Below, one piece after another: positions 6,690-12,507 of a DNA stretch of 12,507 bases. Both the position numbers and the translations under genes were made by a program. How positions within the stretch are numbered: the first letter of the stretch is position 1; the number at the start of each line of letters is the position of its first letter. The notes beneath the pieces are model-generated. The model searched no databases and was not told the DNA's origin. It worked only from the letters and a program-made list of their open reading frames with translations. The stretch is from Armatimonadota bacterium (GTDB taxonomy: Bacteria > Armatimonadota > Abditibacteriia > CG2-30-59-28): the NCBI GenBank assembly GCA_016199605.1, contig JACQGJ010000119.1, positions 1 to 12,507 of the forward strand, given 5' to 3'.

Positions 6690-8024
6690 GTGGCGCGGCG
6701 AGCAGCAGTGTTACAAAAGGGCACGGTTGTCGAGAACTCGCTGGACCGATTCCAGCAGTACGCCCGCACGCGGGAGCCCGCGTTGCGGGATGAGCTTGTC
6801 CTGGAGCATCTGCCGTTAGTGGAGAGAATCGCCCGGCGGTACAGCAAGGTCGGTGAGCCCCTCGAAGACGTCGTGCAGGAGGGATACATCGGCCTGATCA
6901 AGGCGGTGGACCAGTTCAACCCCGCCCTGGCGGTGAAATTCACCACCTACGCAACGCACATCGTCTCGGGTGAGATACGTCATTACCTGCGGGACCTCGG
7001 GAGGTTGATCAAGGAGCCGGCCTGGTTGGTGGAGCTTCGCTTTCGCGTGAATCGCGCTGCTGAAGAGCTCACTCAGCGGCTCGGGCGAACCCCCAGTCCC
7101 GGAGAGATAGCAGAGCAACTCGGTATCCCGGAGGAAGACGTTGCAGAGGTAGTCACAACGCGGGCGATCTTCCAGGTGGCTTCTCTCGACGAAGGCCCGC
7201 AAACGGACGGTGATGAAGGCGATTCACCACCGCTCGCGGAGCGGGTGACGGACACCCGTGCCGAAGCCGGGACTCCGGTGGAAGAGCGGATGGTTCTGCA
7301 ACAGTCCATTCGCCGTCTGCGCAAGCTGGAACGGACCGTGATCTACCACTTCTTCTACCAGGAGCATTCGAAGACCGAGATTGCGCGGAAACTCGACATC
7401 TCCGTCAACTACGTATCATACCTGATCAACCGGGGACTGCAGAATCTCAAGCAGATTCTTGTGAAAGAGGACCGGAGAGAGGCGGTCTTGCGGCTGGAGT
7501 TCCTGCAAGGGCAACTCACCACAAGAGAAGGAGAGTTCGAGGGCAAGATCATCATCGATGCCGTCACCGGGCTCTATGTGAAACCTTTCTTTCGCACCCT
7601 TGTGGAAGACGAAGTGTCTCGTGCCAAACGGTACGGGTTACAGTTCTCGATGTTGTTCTTCACCCTGTCGAAATGGACGGAGCTTGTTGAGCGAATCACT
7701 GAAGTCGAAAAGGATGCCTTATTGCGGAAACTCGCGGAGCTTCTCAGACGAGGACTCCGCGACGTTGATCGGGTCGCCTGTTATGGACAAGGCATCTTTG
7801 CGGCTATCCTCCCTCACACGGGGAAAGATGCCAGAGTGGCCTCGGAGAGAATCCGCCATTCAGCAAAGGGCAAAGACCTCGTACCCCCTCGACTCAAATC
7901 AATCGCTGCACCTGCCTTGGTGTGCAAAGTCATCACGTATCCCGTTGATGGGGACACGGCCCAGCAGTTGCTCGAGTTGGGTGAGCACCTCGATCGTGGA
8001 GGCGCTCCTCCCCGCGGGACCTGA
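6690..8024 (+). CDS. sigma-70 family factor fused to a degenerate GGDEF domain
   Basis: A 444-residue fusion. Residues about 36-105 are sigma region 2 (LPLVERIARRY, DVVQEGYIGLIKA, KFTTYAT, GEIRHYLRD), 110-165 region 3 and 205-255 region 4 with a helix-turn-helix (KTEIARKLDISVNYVSYLINRG). This is the SigB/SigF/SigG-WhiG type of alternative sigma factor, which directs RNA polymerase to a special promoter set. After a charged linker, residues about 290-435 form a whole GGDEF-type domain: DAVTGLYVKPFF, RAKRYG, ERIRHSA and a YPVDGDT end. The signature is GQGIF (366-370), the metal aspartate motif is replaced by TLSKW (325-329), and the ND/GHxxGD residues are gone, so catalysis is unlikely. RDVD (357-360), five residues before GQGIF, matches the c-di-GMP inhibitory-site RxxD. 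Start: GTG at 6690, 7 nt after AGAGG (6678-6682); TTG at 6684 is too close. A ligand-sensing sigma factor is inferred. Confidence 0.9.
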   Translation: MARRAAVLQKGTVVENSLDRFQQYARTREPALRDELVLEHLPLVERIARRYSKVGEPLEDVVQEGYIGLIKAVDQFNPALAVKFTTYATHIVSGEIRHYLRDLGRLIKEPAWLVELRFRVNRAAEELTQRLGRTPSPGEIAEQLGIPEEDVAEVVTTRAIFQVASLDEGPQTDGDEGDSPPLAERVTDTRAEAGTPVEERMVLQQSIRRLRKLERTVIYHFFYQEHSKTEIARKLDISVNYVSYLINRGLQNLKQILVKEDRREAVLRLEFLQGQLTTREGEFEGKIIIDAVTGLYVKPFFRTLVEDEVSRAKRYGLQFSMLFFTLSKWTELVERITEVEKDALLRKLAELLRRGLRDVDRVACYGQGIFAAILPHTGKDARVASERIRHSAKGKDLVPPRLKSIAAPALVCKVITYPVDGDTAQQLLELGEHLDRGGAPPRGT

Positions 8025-8119
8025 GAACCGTGGAAACCACCCTCACGCAAAGCCGTGAAGATTTCTGCGTCTTGCTGTGTCGGTGGTCCTGAGCTTATAC
8101 CCAGGAGGAACATGGGTTA
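8025..8119 (+). promoter_or_regulatory. structured leader before cysS with weak resemblance to a c-di-GMP-I riboswitch core
   Basis: Two nested inverted repeats are visible: ACCACC (8036-8041) with GGTGGT (8082-8087), and ACGCA (8045-8049) with TGCGT (8066-8070). ACGCAAAGCC at 8045-8054 is identical to the most conserved stretch of GEMM-I (c-di-GMP-I) riboswitches. GGAAACC lies shortly upstream and TCGGTGGTCC downstream, roughly where the flanking conserved segments belong. Against this, the hairpin normally between AAACC and GACGCAAAGCC is missing and the ACGCA/TGCGT stem would occupy the core. No clear promoter is seen in the gap. Most likely it is a leader hairpin or chance; the riboswitch idea is weak. 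Confidence 0.18.
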
Positions 8120-9556
8120 ATGTTGGTTTACAATACGCTGCAACGGAGGAAGGAAGAATTTGCTCCGCGCGAGCCAGGACGGGTCTCCATGTATGTGTGT
8201 GGAGTGACTCCCTATGATGCGATGCACGTCGGGCACGCGCGCACTTTCATGGCCTACGACGTCCTCCGGCGTTATCTTGAGTCTCGCGGCCTCGAGCTGT
8301 GTCACGTCCAGAACGTCACGGACATCGATGACAAAATCATTGCCCGCGCGACCCACCTTGGCGAGGAGCCGGTGCTGCTCGCGAAGAGATTCATGGAAGA
8401 GGCCCTGAGGGATTGCGACTCTCTCGGCTTGTTGCGGGCCCACCTCTATCCGACCGTCTCCGGGCACATGCAGGAGATTATTGAAATGATCGAAGCGCTC
8501 GTGGGAAAAGGAGCAGCCTATCTGAGAGAGGGCAGCGTTTACTTCGATGTCAGCGCCTTCCCGGGCTACGGGCGCCTTTCACACCAGAACACGGAGGAAA
8601 TGCAGAGCAGCGGCCGCATCGAGACGGACGAGAACAAGGCAGACCCGCTGGATTTCGCCCTTTGGAAATCCGCCAAACCTGGGGAGCCGTGCTGGGACAG
8701 TCCGTGGGGTCCGGGGCGTCCCGGTTGGCATATTGAGTGCTCGGCGATGTCTTTGAAGTACCTGAACAATGGGTTCGACATCCACGGCGGCGCTATCGAG
8801 CTCCAATTCCCGCACCATGAAAACGAAGTCGCCCAGTCGGAAGCCTATACGGGAGAACCCCCCTTCGTCCGCTACTGGCTCCATAGTGGAGTCGTCTTTG
8901 TCAATGGCCAGAAGATGTCCAAGTCACTGGGGAACTTCGTCACTGTGAAGGACATTCTCAAGGTGACCTCTGCCGAAGCCCTGCGTCTGATGTTCTTCAC
9001 TACGCACTATCGGAGTCCGTTCGACTATTCGGACTCCAAGGTGGAGGAGTCCAAAGCTGCCTGGGAGCGCGTGCAGCAAAGCTTGCGGTTGCTCGACCGG
9101 GAGAGGGGGGACCGGACGGGAAAGCCCGTCAATTGCGAGGGGATTGAAGGTCCCCTGGCAGAGCAAGCGGTACGAGCTGAGGCGAGGTTCCACCAGGCGA
9201 TGGAGGACGACTTCAACACGCCGTTGGCCCTGGCAACACTATTCGAGCTTGTCTCCGAATCGAACCGCTACTTCAGCGAGAATCCACCGCCGGAGGAACG
9301 GAGGGTGCAGGCGGCTGTGGCCCTCTGCAAGCTGACGCAACTGCTGTCCGTGCTCGGCTTCAGCACCTCTGACGAGGGCGGTGAGGAGGCTGTCGATCAA
9401 TCTGCGGACCTCCTCAATCTGCTCGTGGAGGTCCGACAAATGGCGCGGTCACAGAAGCAGTTTGCTCTTGCGGATGTCATCCGTGACCGGCTGAAGGATC
9501 TTGGCTATGTGTTGGAGGACCATGCGGAGGGAACTTCACACAGGAAGATATCCTGA
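8120..9556 (+). CDS. cysS: cysteine--tRNA ligase
   Basis: Class I aminoacyl-tRNA synthetase charging tRNA-Cys in the cytoplasm. The 478-residue product is complete: the YVCGVTPYD start with zinc ligand C27, the HVGH signature (36-39), QNVTDIDDKII, the second zinc cysteine C207 in HIECSAM, zinc/active-site histidines H232-H233 followed by E234, and KMSKS at 265-269, then the DALR-type anticodon-binding helical domain. The start is ATG at 8120, 11 nt after AGGAGG (8103-8108). A nearer ATG (8112) opens only a two-codon frame whose TAA overlaps the true ATG. The gene follows the sigma-GGDEF gene by 95 bp and precedes vanW by 13 bp. An essential gene linked to regulatory and envelope genes suggests co-transcription but not a shared function. 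Confidence 0.97.
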   Translation: MLVYNTLQRRKEEFAPREPGRVSMYVCGVTPYDAMHVGHARTFMAYDVLRRYLESRGLELCHVQNVTDIDDKIIARATHLGEEPVLLAKRFMEEALRDCDSLGLLRAHLYPTVSGHMQEIIEMIEALVGKGAAYLREGSVYFDVSAFPGYGRLSHQNTEEMQSSGRIETDENKADPLDFALWKSAKPGEPCWDSPWGPGRPGWHIECSAMSLKYLNNGFDIHGGAIELQFPHHENEVAQSEAYTGEPPFVRYWLHSGVVFVNGQKMSKSLGNFVTVKDILKVTSAEALRLMFFTTHYRSPFDYSDSKVEESKAAWERVQQSLRLLDRERGDRTGKPVNCEGIEGPLAEQAVRAEARFHQAMEDDFNTPLALATLFELVSESNRYFSENPPPEERRVQAAVALCKLTQLLSVLGFSTSDEGGEEAVDQSADLLNLLVEVRQMARSQKQFALADVIRDRLKDLGYVLEDHAEGTSHRKIS

Positions 9557-9569
9557 CAGCTCTGTCCCG

Positions 9570-11153
9570 ATGATGACAAGAAAGCCCAAGTCCAAGGTCG
9601 CCCTGTTAACCCTCGCCTGTGGCATGGCCCTCGCGTGCGGGGCCCTGGGCTTTGCCTCCAGACAATTACTCTCCAAGTCCACGGGCCTGTGTCATGGAGT
9701 CTCCATCGGGGGAATCGACGTCGGGGGACTCTCCCGGGTACAGGCCGAACACGAAGTGCTGGAATCCCTCAGTGGACAGGGCGCCTACAAGATTCAGCTT
9801 GTTGCAGACGATCGTGAGTTCACTGTCACCGCGGAGCAACTGGGACTCCGGCGAGATGTAGGCGAAGCAGTTCGGACAGCCGAGCAGGTCGGCAACTCAG
9901 GCAACGTCCTCCATCGTGCGCTGGCTCGTGTGGTTGCGCTGTCCAAGGGGATCACGATCCCCCTCGGTTACTCATTGGATAGAGATCGGGCAAAGAAGCA
10001 GCTATCTGCCATTGCAGAGAGGGTGGACGTAGAGCCGGAGAATGCCCGAGCCTTTTGGATAGGCAGCTCCGATGTCGATCCCAAGGGATTTGTGCGTATA
10101 GCCCCCGAGAAGCCGGGACGGAAAATGGACGTGGACGGCGTCCTGGCCTCGCTTGGGAAACAGTTGGCGGCATCCAAACTCCCCTCCAAAGTAATGCTCC
10201 TGGTGCGCGAGGCAGCGCCAGACGTTTCTCGCGCTGACTTGCGGGACCTCAACGGGGTGCTCAGCCGGTACACGACCTCTTTTGATCCCGGCAAGCGCAA
10301 CCGGGCCCACAATCTTCGACTGTCAGCCGCTTCAATAGACCACCAGTTCCTTCGACCCGGAGAGACTTTCTCTTACAACCGGTGTGTCGGTCCACGGCTG
10401 GAAAAGATCGGGTATCTCCCGGCGCCCATCTTCAGTGACGATGAAGTGGTGCAGGGGGTTGGAGGCGGCGTCTGCCAGGTCGCCACGACCCTCTACAACG
10501 CGGCCCTCTTGGCCGGTCTCGACATCGTGACCCGAGCTCACCATAGTCGTCCGGTCGCCTACGCCCCTCGAGGTCGAGACGCAACGGTGTATTTCGGCAA
10601 CACGGATCTCAAGTTCCGCAACAGCACCGCGGGCCCCATTTACCTCCGAGCCTTTGTCAGCGGCAGACGCGTTCTGGTGAAACTGCTGGGGAACCGCTCG
10701 CAAAGGAAGTCGGTGACTCTCGAATGCGCTCGCGATGATCGCATTCCTTTTTCCGTCGAGCACATTGAAGATCCGACGCTGCCCGAGGGCAAAGAGGTGG
10801 TCGAAGAGAAGGGGCGGCCCGGTTACCAGACCACGATTCTCCGGGTGATTGAGTCCGCGTCGGGAAAGCGCGCCTCTGAGACGGTGTCGTCCAACTTCTA
10901 CCGGCCTCGTCCGCAGAAGATCCGGGTGGGTTCGGGTCTCGTCACCGAGACCGTTCACACAACTCCTACCCAGAGATCAGAGCCAGGCACAGGGAGCAAG
11001 TCTGAGACCGAGCTTCCGAGAGAAGCCAGCGGAGGACGAACGGAGTCGAAGGCGAAGTCCGGGGCCTCGACATCCCCTTCGCAACCTCGCGCTCTCCGGG
11101 TCGTGGACCTCGGGAAACAGCCTGTGGTGCGGCGAGGGAGTCCACCCAGATGA
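9570..11153 (+). CDS. membrane-anchored VanW family protein with peptidoglycan-binding-4 and G5 domains
   Basis: A 527-residue envelope protein. Residues 1-34 are a basic stretch followed by a hydrophobic segment (about 9-29), acting as signal peptide or anchor; no good lipobox is present. About 45-160 resemble the PG_binding_4 domain (GVSIGGIDVGGLS start). About 229-375 are the VanW domain, with FDPGKRNRAHN, LRPGETFSYN and the diagnostic GVGGGVCQVATTLYNAALLAGL segment around C302, then HHSRPVAYAP. About 390-455 are a G5-like domain (EHIEDPTLPEGKE, ending RPQKIRVG). Residues 456-527 are a Ser/Thr/Lys/Glu-rich tail, probably disordered. VanW proteins occur with vancomycin-resistance genes but their activity is unknown; this one should be extracytoplasmic and cell-wall associated. 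ATG 9570 has no clear Shine-Dalgarno, so coupling to cysS is likely; ATG 9573 is equally possible. Its stop overlaps the next gene's ATG. Confidence 0.88.
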   Translation: MMTRKPKSKVALLTLACGMALACGALGFASRQLLSKSTGLCHGVSIGGIDVGGLSRVQAEHEVLESLSGQGAYKIQLVADDREFTVTAEQLGLRRDVGEAVRTAEQVGNSGNVLHRALARVVALSKGITIPLGYSLDRDRAKKQLSAIAERVDVEPENARAFWIGSSDVDPKGFVRIAPEKPGRKMDVDGVLASLGKQLAASKLPSKVMLLVREAAPDVSRADLRDLNGVLSRYTTSFDPGKRNRAHNLRLSAASIDHQFLRPGETFSYNRCVGPRLEKIGYLPAPIFSDDEVVQGVGGGVCQVATTLYNAALLAGLDIVTRAHHSRPVAYAPRGRDATVYFGNTDLKFRNSTAGPIYLRAFVSGRRVLVKLLGNRSQRKSVTLECARDDRIPFSVEHIEDPTLPEGKEVVEEKGRPGYQTTILRVIESASGKRASETVSSNFYRPRPQKIRVGSGLVTETVHTTPTQRSEPGTGSKSETELPREASGGRTESKAKSGASTSPSQPRALRVVDLGKQPVVRRGSPPR

Positions 11154-12193
11154 AGGCAGTTGTACTCGTTGGGGGCTTTGGGACCAGGATGCACCCTCTC
11201 ACGTTGCACGTCCCCAAGGCCATGGTTCCGCTGGTCAACGTCCCTTTCGTCGAACGCCTTGTAACGTATCTCTCACGTTCTGGCGTCGATGAAATCGGTC
11301 TGAGTGTTTGCTATCTTCCCGACCCGATCCGCAATCACCTCAGTCGGAGATTTGACCGAAACCTCAGGCTGCACTATTTACACGAGGACCAGCCTCTCGG
11401 CACGGCGGGCGCCCTCAAGAACTCAGAGAGCATGGTCGCGGGCCAGAGATTCCTTGCGCTCAACGGGGATGTCCTCACGGGGATCAACCTGCGTGAGATG
11501 ATGGATTTCCACCTCCAGAGGAACTCCCAGATTACCATCGCTCTCACTCCCGTCGAGAATCCCACGGCTTACGGCATTGTCGAGACGGAGGCGGACGGAC
11601 GAGTCGTTCGCTTCCTGGAAAAGCCGACATGGGACCAGGTGACCACCAACACCATCAACGCCGGGATCTATATCCTGGAGCCGGAGGTATTAAAGTTGAT
11701 ACCCGCCGGGAAACCATGCTCTATGGAACGCGAGGTGTTTCCCCAGGCGGTGGAAGCGGGGTGGCGGGTCCATGGCTTTCCCACCGACGACTACTGGATC
11801 GACCTCGGCACTCTGGAGAAATACCTTGTTGCCCACCGCGACCTCCTGAGCGGAAGACTGGCGGTGGATATTCCCGGAGACCAAGTCACAGAGGGAATCT
11901 GGATCGGACCCGGCGCGGAGGTTGACCCTTCAGCCGTTCTGGAGCCTCCAATCGTACTGGGGGCCCAGTGTCGGGTCGCGGAAGGAGTTCGAGTGGGGCC
12001 CTATGCAGTCTTAGGCGACCGTGCGGTCGTGGAGGAGAAGGCAACGATCCGAGACTGCGTGTTGTGGGACGATGTGTCCGTGGGGTCCAGGGCGATGCTG
12101 AAGGACTGCATCCTGGGAAGCTCTTGTATCGTCAAAGCCGGCGCGACCGTCGAGGGTGTCCGGGCGTTCCCCCATCACACCACGGTCGAGTAA
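11150..12193 (+). CDS. sugar-1-phosphate nucleotidyltransferase, probable mannose-1-phosphate guanylyltransferase
   Basis: Joins a nucleotide to a sugar-1-phosphate; the sequence resembles the short GDP-mannose pyrophosphorylases (eukaryotic GMPPB-like), which have a catalytic domain and a left-handed beta-helix. Of 347 residues, 1-230 form the catalytic domain: LVGGFGTRMHPLT with R13, PKAMVPLVN with K23, DQPLGTAGAL, metal-binding D107 in LNGDVL, FLEKP with K158, NAGIYIL and YWIDLGTLEKY with D218. Residues about 240-347 are hexapeptide repeats (WIGPGAEVDPSA onward). No phosphomannose isomerase domain is fused. GAGGGAG lies about 10 nt before the ATG, which forms ATGA with the vanW stop, so the two are translationally coupled. 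A glucose-1-phosphate uridylyl- or thymidylyl-transferase cannot be excluded from motifs alone. The product would feed surface polysaccharide synthesis. Confidence 0.85.
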   Translation: MKAVVLVGGFGTRMHPLTLHVPKAMVPLVNVPFVERLVTYLSRSGVDEIGLSVCYLPDPIRNHLSRRFDRNLRLHYLHEDQPLGTAGALKNSESMVAGQRFLALNGDVLTGINLREMMDFHLQRNSQITIALTPVENPTAYGIVETEADGRVVRFLEKPTWDQVTTNTINAGIYILEPEVLKLIPAGKPCSMEREVFPQAVEAGWRVHGFPTDDYWIDLGTLEKYLVAHRDLLSGRLAVDIPGDQVTEGIWIGPGAEVDPSAVLEPPIVLGAQCRVAEGVRVGPYAVLGDRAVVEEKATIRDCVLWDDVSVGSRAMLKDCILGSSCIVKAGATVEGVRAFPHHTTVE

Positions 12194-12225
12194 ATGGCGA
12201 GGTTGGCGATCAGCGGGTCGCTATA

Positions 12226-12257
12226 CTCGTTGAAAGTAGATTTTCATCCTTAACGAG
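12226..12257. terminator. weak candidate terminator hairpin between convergent genes
   Basis: CTCGTT (12226-12231) pairs with AACGAG (12252-12257), and GAAA (12232-12235) with TTTC (12242-12245) around the loop GTAGAT, leaving a six-base bulge on the 3' side. It lies in the 56-bp gap between two convergent genes and covers the stop of the minus-strand gene. Only three T residues follow on the + strand. A terminator is expected here, but this one is poor. Confidence 0.3.
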
Positions 12258-12507
12258 TTTCACTGATCCTCACAGGTTTCCCGGTCAGGACCGACTGCTG
12301 TTCCTTGAGGCAGACTTTGAGTGCTTCTCTGGCCGATCTCCCGGAGATGATCTCCGACTCCCTGCCCTCGGCCACACAATCCACGGCATGTTGCAGCTCT
12401 GCTACGAAAGCATCTTTGCCCCGGGGTTTGATGTTCTTTCTTTTGCCGTCGTTGGTGTAGAGCCAGAGGTCCTCGCCTGTGAACAAGTTATCGAACTGCA
12501 TCGTTGC
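12250..12507 (-). CDS. C-terminal end of a Gfo/Idh/MocA family oxidoreductase (partial)
   Basis: The minus-strand frame is open to the right window edge and stops with TAA at 12252-12250, giving the last 85 residues of a protein. An internal ATG at 12501 is probably not the start. The visible part contains VAELQHAVDCVAEGRESEIISGRSAREALKVCL in two adjoining helices, then a short QQSVLTGKPVRI end. This is the usual C-terminus of NAD(P)-dependent Gfo/Idh/MocA dehydrogenases (a strand, then FVAELxHFxDCVxxGRxP, xSGxxAxxALxVxLAxxxSxxTGxPVxI). Such enzymes often oxidise sugars or inositols. The Rossmann domain and the catalytic lysine lie outside the window, so the substrate cannot be judged. It converges on the guanylyltransferase gene and is a separate transcription unit. 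Confidence 0.75.
   Translation of the reverse strand, partial: ATMQFDNLFTGEDLWLYTNDGKRKNIKPRGKDAFVAELQHAVDCVAEGRESEIISGRSAREALKVCLKEQQSVLTGKPVRISETR

Noticed and set aside
8072..8101. TTGCTG and TATACC, 18 bp apart, as a cysS promoter.
   Set aside because: The implied start would fall within or after the AGGAGG ribosome-binding site, leaving no usable leader.
8030..8110. Possible T-box leader of cysS (a GGTGG motif and several TGC triplets).
   Set aside because: The leader is far too short, and the conserved T-box sequence, specifier loop and terminator/antiterminator are not recognisable.
9594..9660. A lipobox in the VanW protein signal segment (Ala-Leu-Ala-Cys).
   Set aside because: The -3 position is Ala or Thr at both cysteines, not the expected Leu, and neither fits the lipobox well; a plain signal anchor is more likely.

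Overview
The window is a GC-rich, gene-dense bacterial chromosome segment. All complete genes lie on the + strand; only the fragment at the right edge is on the - strand. Gene content (SigB/SigF/SigG-type sigma factor, VanW-family protein, Thermotoga/plant-like GalT, bacterial CysS, soluble NtrB-like kinase) suggests an environmental bacterium of a deep or poorly cultivated lineage. An Armatimonadota- or Chloroflexota-like source would fit, but I cannot fix the phylum from the sequence. I see no insertion sequence, phage gene, CRISPR array, tRNA or rRNA.

Layout. (1) 38-928: a GT2 glycosyltransferase, probably the end of a polysaccharide cluster, followed by about 200 bp that look like a decayed second glycosyltransferase. 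(2) 1155-6519: a strong sigma-70-type promoter, then a galactose-1-phosphate uridylyltransferase-family gene, a soluble hybrid-sensing histidine kinase, a single-domain response regulator, and ADP-glucose pyrophosphorylase (glgC), whose start overlaps the regulator's stop. (3) 6551-12193: a triple short repeat abutting a second strong promoter, then a sigma factor fused to a full-length but degenerate GGDEF domain, cysS, a membrane-anchored VanW/G5 protein, and a mannose-1-phosphate guanylyltransferase-like enzyme whose ATG overlaps the vanW stop. (4) 12250-12507: on the opposite strand, the C-terminal end of a Gfo/Idh/MocA oxidoreductase, cut by the window edge.

How the genes may work together. 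Three enzymes handle activated sugars: the GalT-type transferase, GlgC and the GDP-mannose-pyrophosphorylase-like protein. They sit beside a glycosyltransferase and a cell-envelope protein, so the theme is sugar-nucleotide supply for glycogen and surface polysaccharide. Two regulatory modules are embedded in it: a kinase/regulator pair translationally linked to glgC, and the sigma-GGDEF fusion. The fusion is the most unusual item. Its GGDEF signature is destroyed (GQGIF) and its metal and substrate residues are lost, but an RxxD motif remains exactly five residues upstream, where the c-di-GMP inhibitory site of diguanylate cyclases lies. The simplest hypothesis is a sigma factor with a built-in c-di-GMP (or other ligand) sensor. 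That is inference from motifs, not demonstrated.
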